Positions 36,936-50,509 of a stretch of 64,000 nt of DNA are shown here, piece by piece (the stretch's first letter is position 1; every line of letters begins with the position of its first letter). The stretch is from positions 3,599,364 through 3,663,363 of the forward strand of contig CM040751.1 of the NCBI GenBank assembly GCA_022829145.1. Direction: 5' to 3'. The notes beneath the pieces were generated by a model. That model did not search any database, had not been told where the DNA came from, and saw only the letters and a list, made by a program, of their open reading frames with translations. Position numbers and translations under genes: made by a program. This DNA comes from Albula goreensis (lineage: Eukaryota > Chordata > Actinopteri > Albuliformes > Albulidae).

Positions 36936-38889
36936 AATAAGATGATCAACAGTACAATGACTCTAGCTGGTTAAATGTCATGTAGCCAGCTAACAAGAAA
37001 AGTTACTTCACTGAGAGCCACTTGCAGCACTACTTTGACAGCTAATTAGGAAAGCTAACAAACAAAACTGGAAAGTTCTGCTGATTTCTCTCATCTGTAG
37101 TTGCTAATAGCCATCAGTTACATAATTAGATTACCATATTAGATAACCAATAATTTATTAACACAACTACGAAATGTATCAGAATTACAGTGATGACACT
37201 GAAAAGGATGTCACTTCAGGAGATATATGAGACCTCAAAGTGCAAAAGGCTACAAAATCGATGAGCAAGTGTTTCATGAAGGGAACGTGAGCATTAGTTA
37301 TTACTTTAGCTTTAGAGTCACTAAATGCTAAACAAAAGGGTAAGTGGTGAAAAGCTGCAGTGTCAGAGAAATCTCCGAGCCCAGTGAAAGACCAAGCCTG
37401 GCAGGACTGAAGGGTCGTGCCCTCTGGTGAGCCAAGACTAGGTGACAGTATTTAAAGGCCATTTGCATCGCTAATTACTCTTGGCTATGAGAGCCGCCTG
37501 GCAGGCCTTCGGTATGAGCTTTTAATACCTTTACCTCCACAGTGGCGCGGGTCAAGGGGACAAGTCTCCCTCAGGCTGCTTTGGAGTGTTTCATGATATC
37601 AGTTCTCAGTTCTCCTACTGTCCCACAAAGGTCGATTTTATGTCACCCATCATAATGTCTTACATCTTGTCATGTGATAGTATTGGTTATGTCACATTTG
37701 GCATAATATGGTACAAACAATGATGTTATGGCTCTCTTTATGAGGCATGACATTTGCTTATGTATGGTTTACGAAGCCATTGTAATATCATGCTTATGAA
37801 GGCTTAACATATACTCTATAAATCCTTTATATGCAACACTTATATATACTTTGTACAATTTTACATATTGTTTGATATCCTTTGATTTTCTGCTCTTCCT
37901 GTGGCATTTAAAATGTTTTATATAGTAGTTAATACTCGAGCCCCGGGATTTAGTTCTTAAGTCATATCTGTAGTGCACAGATAGCAGACAAGATTATTAT
38001 CACCATAGAATGAGATTTCATCTTGTTCTAGATTTATTTATCAGAAACACATATTCACTTCAAATTAGAGATATAAGCAGCGGCCGCTCATGTGATCATT
38101 CTGACCAATTAACTTCAGTCCAGAGAGGGAGAACATACAAAAATGATGCCCACTAACGAAATTTACGATGGCGTAACGCTCCCGTATACTTTGCAGACGC
38201 GGAATACAAATGATTTGTTTCAGTTTAGAGAACGGCATTTAAAACGATTCCCTTCTCACTTTATTCCCCTGCAATGCCTGCTGATTATCTCCACTAAGAT
38301 CCCCATTCCGCTCAGTAGTAACCATAGAGACTGACTATTCAGTAGGTGCGTTTCAACAGATTCGTTCCTCTTAGGAAAGAGGATTTCTTTGTCATTTCCA
38401 ACCTGAAGACTCACACTTGACTGAAATTACGTACAGGATTTACAATCACAGCAGGCTTATCATCTACTTACTACATAATGATAAAAAGTAGTAACACTGC
38501 TGCATATTTTGATGTCATTACTCTGCGTTCCATTATACATCTATAAATAATTAATAGAGAAATAATTTGCACACAGAGCTCCCATAGGTGCTAATACATG
38601 ACTCAAAACATAATGATTGAATGCTCCCTTAACCATGGTAATAAATTGTGTCAGTAATTAGATCTACACTATTCATGACTCTTTTCATGCATATATTATC
38701 TTATAAAAACACACAACCAAAAAAACGGGGGCTCACAATTGTTCTGTCATATTAAATGAAGATTAAAAAATAAGCAAAGGTCCTCGCAACCACTGGTCTG
38801 CATACTCATTAAAAAGGAAGAAAGAGCTCACAAAAATCAACATATGATTTATTAACCACTAGGGTGAGGCTTTAGGGAATAGTACCGGC
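36936..38889. other. Mixed unique and repeat-like DNA
   Basis: The stretch at 37440-37560 and 38060-38330 is complex and motif-dense and may be conserved noncoding DNA. The stretch at 37615-37840 is rich in TTATGACA/TCATAATG words typical of a dispersed fish repeat. No gene was recognised. Confidence 0.3.
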
Positions 38890-38924
38890 CTTCATCACGC
38901 AAACGGGAGATTTTCGTGATGAAG
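38890..38924. repeat. 10-bp perfect hairpin
   Basis: CTTCATCACG at 38890-38899 is exactly reverse-complementary to CGTGATGAAG at 38915-38924, with a 15-nt loop. It is small and could be chance. Confidence 0.6.
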
Positions 38925-40659
38925 TTTCATTATTTTTTTGTTGCAGTCACGGATATCTCCTGCGCTGTCCCACTGGTTCCCAGTCTGTTGCAATTTCAGT
39001 TTGGTTGCTTGGAGATTTCAACTGTATCAGGGGCACAGATCTTCTCACTGCCTTCACAGATAAAACCACACACCTGCCTGTATGTGTATCGGCGCTGGGC
39101 ACACACTGCATCAATCACAGGTATCATATACATTAGGCAAATGTCGAAATGTCAGTTTGGTAGACATGCTACTATGATATATGTATATGTATATTTATGT
39201 TCTCTGTGTTGTTGGAATTTCTCAAATTATCAACTTTGCACCAGGAAACTGTTACCTTTTTAAGTCCCTTGACCATCTGCAGACCTTGGGAAAACAACTT
39301 TTAAATTTAGCTTTTGCTCTACATTCTATATCGATCTTCAAAACTGGCATGTTAGTACCATTCTCTTATTTTAGAACATTTACTGCTTCGTAGTTTTCTT
39401 GAAAAGTGCACCTGCTTTTAAATATTGCTTATAATTGTGACTTGTCAATTTTCAGTTAATGTGTCCTCTCATTATGTTTGTTAATTTGTGTATATTTCAG
39501 GTTCCCTTAAAAAAGCGGCATTTAACTGGTGTTTTCTGGTGAAATAAAGTTTTATATATAAACAGTTGAATATAAAAGTCTATTGGCTGCAAAATTTTAA
39601 TTTAGTTCTAATTACAGTGTAATCACTGGCTACTTATGTATTTTCCTTTTGCACTGTTTTATTTAGAAGGGCGAAAGCATGGAGGGTAGCAGTATGGAGA
39701 ATGCCATGTTCGCGGAGACTGAAAGTTGGCTACCCTATGGACTTTGCCACATGTTCTCCCCCAATTTATTGAGAAATTTGTTTCCAGCTTCACCCAACAC
39801 AGTGGAAAAAAACAGGAAAAATCAGTCAGGTACATAACTCCTCCTCTGGCTTAGTGACACAATTAGCCCTCACAATTTTTCACATTGCAGATGCAACACT
39901 GGTCACAGAATGTGAATGCAGTGCAAAGAGAACAGGCAGGTTCCTGCCCGGCCAGAGGAGGTCACCAGAGAGCAATAGGACTAACGATTTAATGTTTCGC
40001 ATTTTAAAGCCTGCTCAATTAAAGAAAAAAACAATACAACTTATTGTTATATTGATGCTTATAAATGATATATCTATCATTTTCAAAAACTGTGGATAAT
40101 GTTTTGCTTCTTAAGACTGGAATGGATAACAAAAACTACAACAATTAGATAAGAATGATACACTTAGGGCCTTCATTATTTAAGCGAATGCAAAACTGTT
40201 CTGCTGGTGAGAAAGATAAAAACAGCATGTGATTGGATGTGATAAAATGGCAGTAGTTTTGATGTGGCACAAACACATTCACATATGGTCATGCGAATGC
40301 CAGAAACAGGTTTATTCTTGATAATTTTCTGGTCCACAGGCTTTTTCTCTTCACTTTACTCAGAGTAATGGTTGGATGCAGGGACTACAACTACCAGAAT
40401 ACTAAAGCATGTGAATGACCATTCCTCATGCATTCCCTATAGATTTTGTTGCCCTTTTCAAAAGCTATTAATTCAGATTTCCAGCGGTATCGGTTAACTG
40501 AAGAAGGGCCCTGTCTGAGGCAGGGAAAGCTTAGTGAATCACATGTGTGCAGCTGCATGGGAGGAACACCTGCAAAATAAAAAAATCTTCATGTAACATA
40601 ATAAACATAATCTTTCATGATTGTAGTATTTTGCGGCTGAATTACCCAGAATCACGCAC
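38925..40659. other. AT-rich DNA, nothing recognised
   Basis: Unique AT-rich sequence. A short palindrome CCTGTCTGAGGCAGG lies at about 40511. No gene was seen. Confidence 0.35.
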
Positions 40660-41065
40660 ATGGCAACCCGCTGCGTCCGCACCACCCTGTCCCCTCGTCA
40701 TGTCAAACTGCTGAAGCAAAGCAGCCATACTGCTTTTTACCCTTCTAATGTCAAACTGCTGAAGCTAAGCAGCGATTCCACCCTTTACCCTCTAATGTCA
40801 AACCGCTGAAGCTAAGCAGCCATACCACTCTTAACACTTCTAATGTGACACCGCTGTGAAACCACCCGTATTGAATACCGCCACACCTACATGGTAAGTC
40901 ATACCACTTTCTATCCTTCTCATGTCAACATGCAGAGACTATACACGTTTGAGCTTGGTTTGTTATGAAGCTATGCAGTCGTGGGTTTGATCAGTTCCGA
41001 AGCTGAGCAGCACATGGCTAACAAACGCGGCAATCATGTCCAGCAACTAATGGGACGGTCATGTC
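40660..41065 (+). repeat. Tandem repeat resembling internal 5S rRNA sequence
   Basis: Three units of 47-48 bp start at 40701, 40749 and 40796; a decayed fourth starts at 40844. Each holds TGTCAAACTGCTGAAGCTAA followed by GCAG and CCATACCAC, with slight changes. GAAGCTAAGCAG and CCATACCACCCT are hallmark 5S rRNA words, and here they are joined in the order expected if a 5S internal segment of about 50 bp were tandemly copied. A further piece at 40985-41065 reads TTTGATCAGTTCCGAAGCTG then AGCAG and TGGCTAAC, again 5S-like. It is too diverged to be a working 5S gene. A 5S-derived SINE is the alternative. Confidence 0.5.
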
Positions 41066-41815
41066 TGGAAAGAGGGGGCCTAATCACAGTAAAATCAATA
41101 GATCAGAATGAAACCGAACTTTGCATATTAACGGGTTTATATACGAGCAGCATATTCATAATGAATTTAAATATCCACCATTTCTGCCCACTTCGATTCC
41201 CTGGCTTGTTTCTACAAAATAAAAAATTGGGCCCTCACTCAGTTGAGTGGCCTGCTTAAAGATAAAAAAGGAAAAAAATTGAAATGCTGTCAAATTTGTT
41301 ATGACTGAGAGCCAGGGAACAGTTCAGTCAAGTTTGAAGAGGTTACTTGGGTATGCTCGGCTTTAGTGAACGGAATTACATTCCCTGTGTGAATCCTTGT
41401 TTCTGTTTTTGATATTTGCTCATTGGGATCCAGCTACATTTCATTTTCTTTCTATGCCCCTTGATCGTTTTTGACACATATCTGGTAAACATATATGATG
41501 TCTTTATTGAATCAGCTCCCCTCCAGATGAAAGGATTCGGCGGTGGAGGAGGAAGATAAAAATGATCAGACCCGCCGAGGACAAATATACGATTTCTACG
41601 TTCACAAATCCTACAGGAAAGAAGAGAGACGCGATAATCATGAGGTTTCATTAAGAGGCGATTACAGAAAGCATCTAGCTCATAGAGACCCCAGTTGGTT
41701 TATCATAAGCATAGAAGAGGAATGAATCAATCCAACCGTACTTGTATGGGGATTATACAGGTTATTGGAAGGAACCAGGCCTTGCCCAGGGTTACCCAAT
41801 GGATTCAGACATGAC
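41066..41815. other. Unique DNA, nothing recognised
   Basis: Open frames on both strands at 41376-41725 match no known family. Confidence 0.35.
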
Positions 41816-41817
41816 TA

Positions 41818-42305
41818 CAGTGAACTCTTGTTAAACCAGACTAATTGGAGGGAAAGGGAGTACAATATAACCAATAGTACAATATAACCGGTGATAATAA
41901 TAATAATAAAAAAAACACACAGTAATCCCACTTTGGCTTTGGTACCAAGCCATATCTACTCAGAGTTCGGTTTACCACAATACTGGGACTGTGTCAGTTT
42001 AATTAAGTTTCCAAAGAATCATTTGTGATACGATATGGCACTACTGTAGTAGCAACCAACAACAATGAATATTAAAAGAGGTAAAGAAAAAGTACTGAGT
42101 AAGTAAGGGGAAAAGAGAACAGCGAAAGGAGATAAGAGGTAGAGAAAGGGGGGAAAGAGGGGAGTAAAGAGAGAAAAAGAAGATGACAGAAAAAGGGAAA
42201 TTTTAACCAATGTTAACCAGAATGAACTATGAGTTGTTACAGCAGAAATAGTCTGTTATGACTGAAATCCGTTTTAACGAGGTCCACTACAACAAGGGTT
42301 CACTG
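41818..42305. mobile_element. pogo/Tc1-superfamily MITE, 488 bp
   Basis: The left end CAGTGAACTCTTGTT and the reverse complement of the right end CAGTGAACCCTTGTT match over 15 bp with one mismatch. Both are flanked by TA (41816-41817 and 42306-42307), the target duplication of the Tc1/mariner/pogo superfamily. The interior has no transposase. It holds a GATAATAATAATAATA run and a purine tract of about 125 nt (42076-42200), largely free of pyrimidines on the plus strand. Confidence 0.8.
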
Positions 42306-42364
42306 TATTGACTATCACCCAAACCCTGATTTAGAGAAAACCTCAAATTACTTATTTATTTAAA

Positions 42365-42555
42365 TCAGTGGACCTCCCTTCTGGGCCTGGAGATCCACAT
42401 AATATGCCGGAATTTGTCGATACTGAATGTTTACCTTGTGGATTTAAGCAGCTGATTCGGTTCACCTGATTCCTTGGTTCTGAACCTGCTGTATTTCAGG
42501 TGAAAACAAACCCAGGATTTACTCCAGTTCTCCAGTACCTGGATTGGTGACCAAT
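42365..42555. repeat. Dispersed repeat with mirrored 'CTGGAGATC' ends
   Basis: GGGCCTGGAGATCCACATAA starts the element. CAGCTGATTCGGTTCACCTG follows in the middle, and CCAGTTCTCCAGTACCTGGA ends it. This is the layout of a very common fish repeat whose ends mirror each other around a CACCTGATT core. Class not settled (hAT MITE or SINE). Confidence 0.5.
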
Positions 42556-45500
42556 GATATCCATTATCTCTCATAATTACATTCTCTATGACAACCACAC
42601 TTAATTAGTATTCTGTGTTTCCTTGATGTAGTTTTTTTTAAATGCAGTTGTATAGCATTGTGAAATCATACAGACCAAGGGTCAAAATGGGTGTGGTTAC
42701 AGGGCCAATTACCTTTATCCTGTAGTCAAGAAACAACTCACGAAAATCCTGTGAGTACATCCATATATCTAGGATATCTTGTGTCTATCTCTAGAATGCA
42801 AAGGTACTCGTATCTGAGTCACAGCAAAGACTGCGATCTTCGGAGGGCGATAACTACCGCAGCCGAGAGAAACTAATAAAAGGAGACTACTGCCCCACGA
42901 TTGAATGCCATTAAATCATCTTCGAATGATCACAAACATTTTGACAGCACCCGGCATCTTACAAAACACTTGATTCACTGCGCGATATACAAGAAATGCA
43001 TTGCTGAACAATGCAATTAATGCACCTCAAGGAAGAGTACCATGTTTTATTTACTCTTTGCAGGAGACCGTCTGCATACAGAAACACTGTATAATGCGCA
43101 GACAATGGGGCTATATTTCAAAAAGAGATGGAACAGATTACAGAAGAGAAATTGATAAATGCTTTTTTATGTGGGAGAAACTTCTTGGATCTTAACGTCA
43201 CTAAAAATAAGGGACTGGATGCGGACCGGAGGAAACGGAAGGGCATTCTTATGATAGCAAGTGCGGAGGTTTTAAGTTTACTGCAAACTCAAATGCTTAG
43301 ATGCTTTTTATCGATAAAAAAACGGAACAGAAGGTGAATACCAAAGCTATGTCTAGACTGTTTCGCTTTTGTTCTTGAAAAAAGAAGAATTTCTTTTCAT
43401 GTATGCAGTAATATCTTCAATAGACCCTATGAATATTTTGTAATGGGTTTGGCATAAGTTTGCCGCCCTTTCAGAAGTCACAGAGACAGAGAAAAATATT
43501 CATTTTTACATCGACTCAGAAAAATACATTCGAGTAGCACATGAAGTCCCTACTGGATTCATACAATACTGAACATCTTACTGTGCTTAAGTTTGACATA
43601 TTCTGCATTACTTTTGATAAATATGTAATGTACATATTCATTTATATGTTAAAACCGTGCTCAAAGGTGCAAAATCTATGGCTGTCCAAGACCTCTTACT
43701 TATAATTGTTTAGCCAAAACTGGAACCTCCAATCACAGTGGGATTCTGCTACTGACATAAATAGTTGGTGTGGTTAGTCACGTTCAACCAAATTCAACCC
43801 AAATGTACATGTGTTTGTGGTAGTGCAGGCCAAGAAAGAACTGACAATACAGTCCCCATGATTTCATGAAAAATATGTTGTCTTTTGACCGCATGTGTCA
43901 AATCACCACATATAATTCACATTCCACTTTGACATCCCTCAAACATGTTTTCACTTATCATGGTCCCTTGTGGGTTGGCCAAAAAAACCAACATCCCACA
44001 TCGTCACATCTGTTTTCTCTTCTCGTGATGGTGAGCTGTCGGGAGTTGTTCTTTCCTGGTCTCTCATGTCTACTTTCTCAAACCATCGCACATTTCAGTT
44101 TGATTACCAGAAATTGTCTGCGGCATCTTAAATGGTAGCTCATTGAATGGTATATGTAAATTGTACTGCGAGCACGCATTCAGATCCAAAACTGGCCTAC
44201 ATCGTTCAGCTTTACTGAGCATCAAAAGACAGGAAAGACTCACGTTTCAGGTTTTTGTAATTTTTGAACTCTGTTAATGGTAGCCGATGCAAACCAAATA
44301 AAGGGGTGAGCCATATGAAAGAATTTGCGTAGTATAAAACCAATGTTTATTTCTATTTTGATGGCTATATATTTTGATGGACATTAGATAGCGATATACA
44401 TGAGCTTTGTAAAGCGGTCATGACAGCAACCCCATGAGTTATGACACAGCAAGCATTATCAAATCATTACAATCACATAGCATTTAGCATTTCTTTTACG
44501 TTATAATTATTGTCTCAAAATACTTTCGTGTTGTGGACTACACATCCATGCACATATACATACATAAGCAGTCATGAATATACATTCTCAAAAATGTATC
44601 TTAAGGTCTTGGTAATACATTCTTCAGAACGATACAAAGTAAAATGTGCATGCATGGTCACCACTTGGGCTAGATTTGACCCAGGTGTCACAGACTCGAG
44701 TTTCATAAACCATTCAAGAAGTCCTTTAAGCTTTTAGAACAGGTCTAAAACGTCATGTTAAAAGGCTGTTATATAGGAACTATTCATAATCGAAAACATA
44801 TATTGAACCGCAAGTCAAAGCCAAGGGCAAATATGTATTGGATTAAAACCTTTACTTTTGATGCAAATATAGAAGACGCCGATGCAACAGTGAATCTACC
44901 CGCTGCCTTCACCCTCGGCACCAATTATAAGCTCCGAAACACTGCGATGTTTGCTTGATTAAAGTGGCCTGATTCATAGACTGGTTCATCAGGAGGAGGT
45001 TAGGCGTATGACATTGTGTCAATATCTATTTAACTTTCAGCACAGAATCATTGCCTATTTGGGACTGATTGACAAATTGGCTTGTAATTGTCACAAATAT
45101 ATGGGTGTCATGGAATCAAAAATACCTTTGTAAAATGGGAAGCACTGAAAAGTAAAATAGATATAAAATTATGCATCATGCAAAGAAGTCGTCATTCATT
45201 TAAAATTCATGATAAAAGATGCAGATTTACTAATACCACTGTACATTTTTATAAATGATTTTCATATTTTATGTATTCATTTCTGAATTTGTCATTTATT
45301 CTGAGACATGTTTTGCATTCTGAGTTGTGAAAAATATGAAGCTGAACTTCTCTGAGGCAACAAACTGCCAAAATGGTGCTATTTTAGAAGATGAGAATCA
45401 CAACTCTCCTTGTAATTAAGACTCCTTGTGAACTGAAATGTTGGATTGAAATGACTAAATGCAGTGAGCATGCTCAGTCTATAGTCTGCATCTTGCATCT

Positions 45501-45779
45501 TGGTGGAAAATCTTGAAAAGAGCTGTCGTATCGTAAAAGGTTGTATGCTAAATGGTCCGCTTCATTATTAAATGTTAAAGTGCTGATGGACACCTTTTGG
45601 ACTATCCAAACCATTAAGCTGAGGTGGACCAGAAGCAATAAACCTGCAAGTTATACTGTTAAACTCTCACTATGGAGACGTTCGGTGCCTTCCGACAAAG
45701 CCATATTTTTCCTTGATTTGCTTAAGTATGCTACAGTTTCCTGTTTGGCATAAGTCAATTCACATGTGCAGTTAACGTA
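42556..45779. other. AT-rich DNA, nothing recognised
   Basis: Several complex blocks (42980-43350 and 44760-44950) may be conserved noncoding DNA; open frames there are unrecognised. No gene, tRNA or mobile element was identified. Confidence 0.3.
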
Positions 45780-46066
45780 ACAGTTAACTTTTTATACCTG
45801 CGCGAAGGAGGAAACTGAACACACCTTACTAATCAGACGCACCTGTGAAGTCAGTTGTCTCAAAATGGTGGTGCCCTGAAATGGGAAGGGGTTAGGTTTA
45901 GGGTTAAGAGACATGCATAAAAGTGAATATTTCTGCATAGTTAAACCAAAATTGTTTAAAAATTCTCTTTAATAAACGCTGAGAATCTGCATTTTCACCG
46001 TGTGAGAATCTTTTTAGCACAAACCAAGAAAAATGATGTGTCCCAAATCTTTTTGGAGAGGACTGT
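45780..46066. repeat. Possible DNA-transposon or repeat relic
   Basis: It runs from an ACACACC...CACCTGTG region through GGGGTTAGGTTTAGGGTTAA to a terminal TCCCAAATCTTTTTGGAGAG, an ending I associate with Tc1-like and similar fish repeats. Weak. Confidence 0.3.
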
Positions 46067-49000
46067 GTTTCATTTAAATTCTGGCTTTCAGTTATATATA
46101 TATTTTTTCAATTACTCCTCAGTACAAAATCTGCAACAGCAATAAAACAACCGGTATATTTATTTATTTATTTTATTTAGTCAAAACTCCAGAGCACCAA
46201 GGGGCTTCTGGATGAAGAATCAGGTCAGAGACGTGGCTTTCACTGTTGTGGTGCTCACACTGTGCTCCAGTACCAACTGCACAGCCGGGGGGATATTATA
46301 GGAAAAAACCGGCCCAGTCCAGGGAAATATCTCTGCCCAGTAGCAGCTATGAGCAGACATGCTACTTACGTCCAGGGTATTAACAACACAACTGCATTTA
46401 CATCTGTTCGAGATATATGAATTCCAAGGCATGTCCGACATTTATTGTTTAGTCTGTTTAATCATTACTATATTGTATATATGTGATTATACATTATGGT
46501 TATATTTTTTGCCAATTACAGACCAGTCCTTCTACGTCATTTGCTTATATTATGATTGTGGTCAGTGTAAAAGAGAGTGGAGAACATATTCATTGTACTG
46601 TGTGTGCTAAATATTTGATTCCTCTGGATTTTCTGTCCCTGAAATAGCACTGGTGAAGTTCACAGAGGTGTGTTGTCTGAGAGCAGGGGTAGGCTAGTCT
46701 GTTCTAGCGCTGCTCTCAGGGGTGATGTTTAAGAGAAAGAAAGATTTATGCTGCAAAATTAACAATGCACGTCATGGCCTCTAGATATGAGGGGTGTTCT
46801 CTATCACATTGAACATAAACATGGAGTTTGACATTTACGGCATGAATTTTTGTTGGGATAAATTTGATAAAAAGCCTTCCGCCAATACATTTTCAGATAG
46901 ATTTTATGAAAACAGTGTGAACTGGAGTCCTGAAACTGAAGGTATTTTGCAAAGAGTTATGGGTACTTAAGCGTTGACTTCCAAGCAGCCTCTTGTATAC
47001 TTCGAAATGAAAACTCCGTAGTCTCCATTTCCTAATACGCCAATCAATTAACTAGGCATTCCACATCCCAAATCACCACAATAAAACTGTAATATAGTTC
47101 GACTCGACCACATTTTCTCGCATGAAACTGCTGACTCGCCATCTCCAAAAATCTGTAGCTAACAATCTGCTGTGAAAACATATCTTCTTACAGTCATAAT
47201 CAAGTGTAAATAACATTATAATTCAAATGCTACTATTACATCTTAATACACTTTTTATGAGTTTGTTGTTACCGTGCTGTCGTTATGGTGCCATTCGTCC
47301 CGCATTTTGAACACTGTGCAGAGCTGAAACAGTACTCATTGCCCTCACTTCTGCTTTCACATAAATCCCACTTCTTGTTACCATGCGTAAATTGAATTCA
47401 TTGAATATTACAGCTCGCATTATAGCAATAAAATCTAGCCAAGGTGGTGGGCTTTGTTGTATAAAAAGCCATAAATGGCCGCGCTATAAAAGGCCATAAA
47501 TATGTGATGGGTTTTATCCAGTTTTGATTACAATTCTCCCAGTCGTTCTGTGTTTACATTCCGGCCTGCAAATTCGGTAGACGGAAAACAATACATTCGC
47601 AGTTTGGACATGCATATTCACAGTTCAGACATCGTAAGACGATCAAAAGTTAATTACCAAGTAGGTGAAAAGATGCATACATTATGTTTATTATCCATTT
47701 ACCCCATGGAGTACGAAAATGAGAAACTCAGCAATTTAGACTGTCTTACTAGGCTGTTGAAATTGTTTGCGTAAATATTTTTGAATAATTAAACTGAATA
47801 TTTATGAAGATACATCCACGCGTTATCTTCACATTAACGTATGTGTGGACAAACCAGACTTCCTGCCAGAGATTCTGAAGGAAGAGTGAATCAGGAAATC
47901 TTGCAATGTTTGTTCCTAGTCACATATTGTGTGATTCTATGGAAATAAGCAGTTGCCAGTACAGAATAACATACACATACACATTTGAAGTAGACTGATA
48001 CAGAAGGCTGGGAAAAGGGTTTTTTGGTATCTCGCAGAGGAAGATGGGGTGCACTCTCAGGAGTACGAACCTTCCCTGGATTACTGCCCATGCTGTTTTT
48101 CAGCTCTGCACGTCATCTGAGGGTTATGCGAATAATGATCACCGGCCTTCTCAACAAAACCACAAGGATGCACACAGCGCGTATAGGCAAGTTATCATTA
48201 ACTTGACGACAAAGAAGAAGGCAAATTTTGTTTAAAATTGTGATCAATGACCTACACCACAGAACATTTATGTACCGGCAGTGTGAAGGAAAATTCGCCA
48301 TACGCAATAGAAACATTTTATGATACATTTTTATGAAAAAAAAAAAAACAAAAATGTGATTTTGAGAACATTTTGAGTTTCATATGCATCTGCAGTTACA
48401 TATTAAGTCATTAACATTTAGTTTGATGTTGGTCAATATGTTTTAACTTAGAGTATATGTTATCGTTTTTTGAGGATGTCGTCATTAAGTATATATTGCA
48501 TTGTGGTATTTCTTTACTATCAATCAAAAAATAATTCAACATTTTTTTTCTTTCAAAATCTGTTTACAGGGTATTGAGTGAAAGCCAAAACAAATCAGGT
48601 CATTTCAATTTGTGTTTAAAAAAATATTTTAAACCGTTGCATACATTTTTTTTTGTCAAATTTAAGAACATATGTTGATTTAATTCAGGCTTTGATGAAT
48701 AACAGGTGAATGTTTGGTCTGTTCAGTGGTGATTTCCTTTGTAAGTGTTGCCCTCACCACTCAATAGAAGACCCATATTGTCAGCTCTGCCAGTAAATTA
48801 AATACAAAAAAATGAGTGAAAAGCACAGAGCCTGAACTGCCAACAAAGAGATAAATGTTTTCTCAAGGTTTCCTTTTGTCCGTCAACAGACAGCATGATT
48901 TGTTGCTCGATTAAAACTGATGCTTTTTTGTGTGCAGCGGGAAAAAACACAGAGGGGAAAAAGCAGGAGTTTGTCTCAAAATGAAGTCGCTGTTGCTTTG

Positions 49001-49074
49001 GGGATGTCGTTATTGAGTGGACACTTTTCTTCAGTCAGTACGGGTTCTCTGAGTCACCGCTATACTAAATACTG
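46067..49074. other. Unique AT-rich DNA
   Basis: Two similar words, AAAGCCATAAATGG and AAAGGCCATAAATATG, lie 27 bp apart at about 47466-47503. The stretch at 48020-48310 is complex and could be conserved. A poly(A) run lies at 48337-48349. No gene was recognised. Confidence 0.35.
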
Positions 49075-49270
49075 CCATTACATCACAGTTATTTAGCTAA
49101 TGCATTTACACAAAGTTACTTACCGTTGATTAGACCAGGCGGGGGCATTTAACTCTTGAACGCAATGTAGGGCCTTGTGTCTGCATAGACATTATTGAGG
49201 CTAGAATGGAGCTTGAACCATCAACCGTCTGGGTCCTGGTCAAGCACATTACCTGCCAGTCCACAAGCTG
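49075..49270 (-). mobile_element. tRNA-derived SINE, minus strand
   Basis: Read on the minus strand, the head has GACCAGGACCCAGACGGTTG followed by the box B-like ATGGTTCAAGCTC. The 3' end reads GTAAGTAACTTTGTGTAAAT, GCATTAGCTAAATAACTG and TGATGTAATG. This corresponds to the well-known fish SINE/LINE tail GTAAGTCGCTTTGGATAAAA, GCGTCAGCTAAATGACTG, TAATGTAATG. Length about 195 bp, diverged, not recently active. Confidence 0.75.
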
Positions 49271-50505
49271 CCTTTTATAACATCACTTGGCACCATGAAG
49301 TATGAGCTGGCAGAAGAGTACAGCTAGTACTGGCTAGAATCACAGAATAGCAGTGCCTTTGGGAAGGGTGTGGTCAGCTGACTGGATAATCCCTCTCTGA
49401 TTGGATAAGGACACCTCTTGTCTGTTGGTCACCAGCAGCTGCAATGAGTCTTCTCCTTTACAGGCATGCATGGCTCCACAGTTCTAGTGGCTATGACTGG
49501 CACTGGAATGGACAGCATTCAATTATAGCCCACAGGCCACATTACAATGGAGCGCCGGATCTTGGCGTACTACTCAAGAGCTCCTTTTTCAATATTAATT
49601 AAATACATTTTCTTTCAGCCCAAGATTCAATTAATGCGAAACAAAAACGTACTTAAAACATAACATATTTAAAGGTATCCCATAATGCCCTATAGCCTTA
49701 ATTCTTATAACGTATCTCATTTCTGGTCCCATTATTAATTAAGGCCTAAGGTGAAAACCTGGCATGAGCATTTGTTCTTGTATGAGGAAAAAAAGGCCTA
49801 ATCATGACAAAAAAGGTTATCAGATTAATTTACTTATGAGAATGATCTTTACAAATGCATTTATGGATCTATTTTTCTGTGTAGAAGATGGGGGAACTAT
49901 GACTGTTGTTGCAAAGTCCATATTTATTTCAGCAGCTGAGAGCAGCTCTCCTGAAAACAAAATTTTCTTGCATCAGACCAGGGCAAAGTCATACACACTT
50001 GTTCCCCTGTGGGAGGGTCAAACAGAGGTCTTTGAGTAAAGCAACAACCTGTTCTGGCCAGTGTGAAAGCTGAAAGTTGTTTTCTGTTGTTTCTGGTGAT
50101 AGTAAAACTAGACCACATGCTCTTTCATTGTTTCTTTGTAAGCAGGTTGCTTTCTACTTTTAGGACTTAAAAGTACTTCTTGCTTATGATTGATGGTTTT
50201 TCTCTTCATACTCTCCAGAGTGAATATTATATTATATTACCTTGCCATATAGGCTGGATGATATTGGCTGATGCAAAAAAATTGATACATTTCTATTTCA
50301 AAATTGATACAAGTATATATTTACACAAAAACGGGGAAGAATATCATTCTACAGCTTCCTAAAACGTAGATTTGAAAAAATAATCTTCATGGGTATATGT
50401 GATGTACCTGAGATAAGGGTTTGTAGACTTGAGGATGTGGACTGCAGAAATCCTGTCGTCTTTATATGTAGGTTATCAGTTCTGAGTATGAGGTCTTAAG
50501 GACAG
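49271..50505. other. Unique DNA, nothing recognised
   Basis: No gene or repeat family was recognised. A TTAATTAAGGCC segment and AT-rich stretches occur. Confidence 0.35.
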
Positions 50506-50509
50506 GCTG

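Noticed and set aside
40701-40870. Functional 5S rRNA gene
   Set aside because: Only pieces of the internal sequence are present, with many changes and tandem internal duplication; neither a full 120-bp gene nor a T-run terminator is visible.
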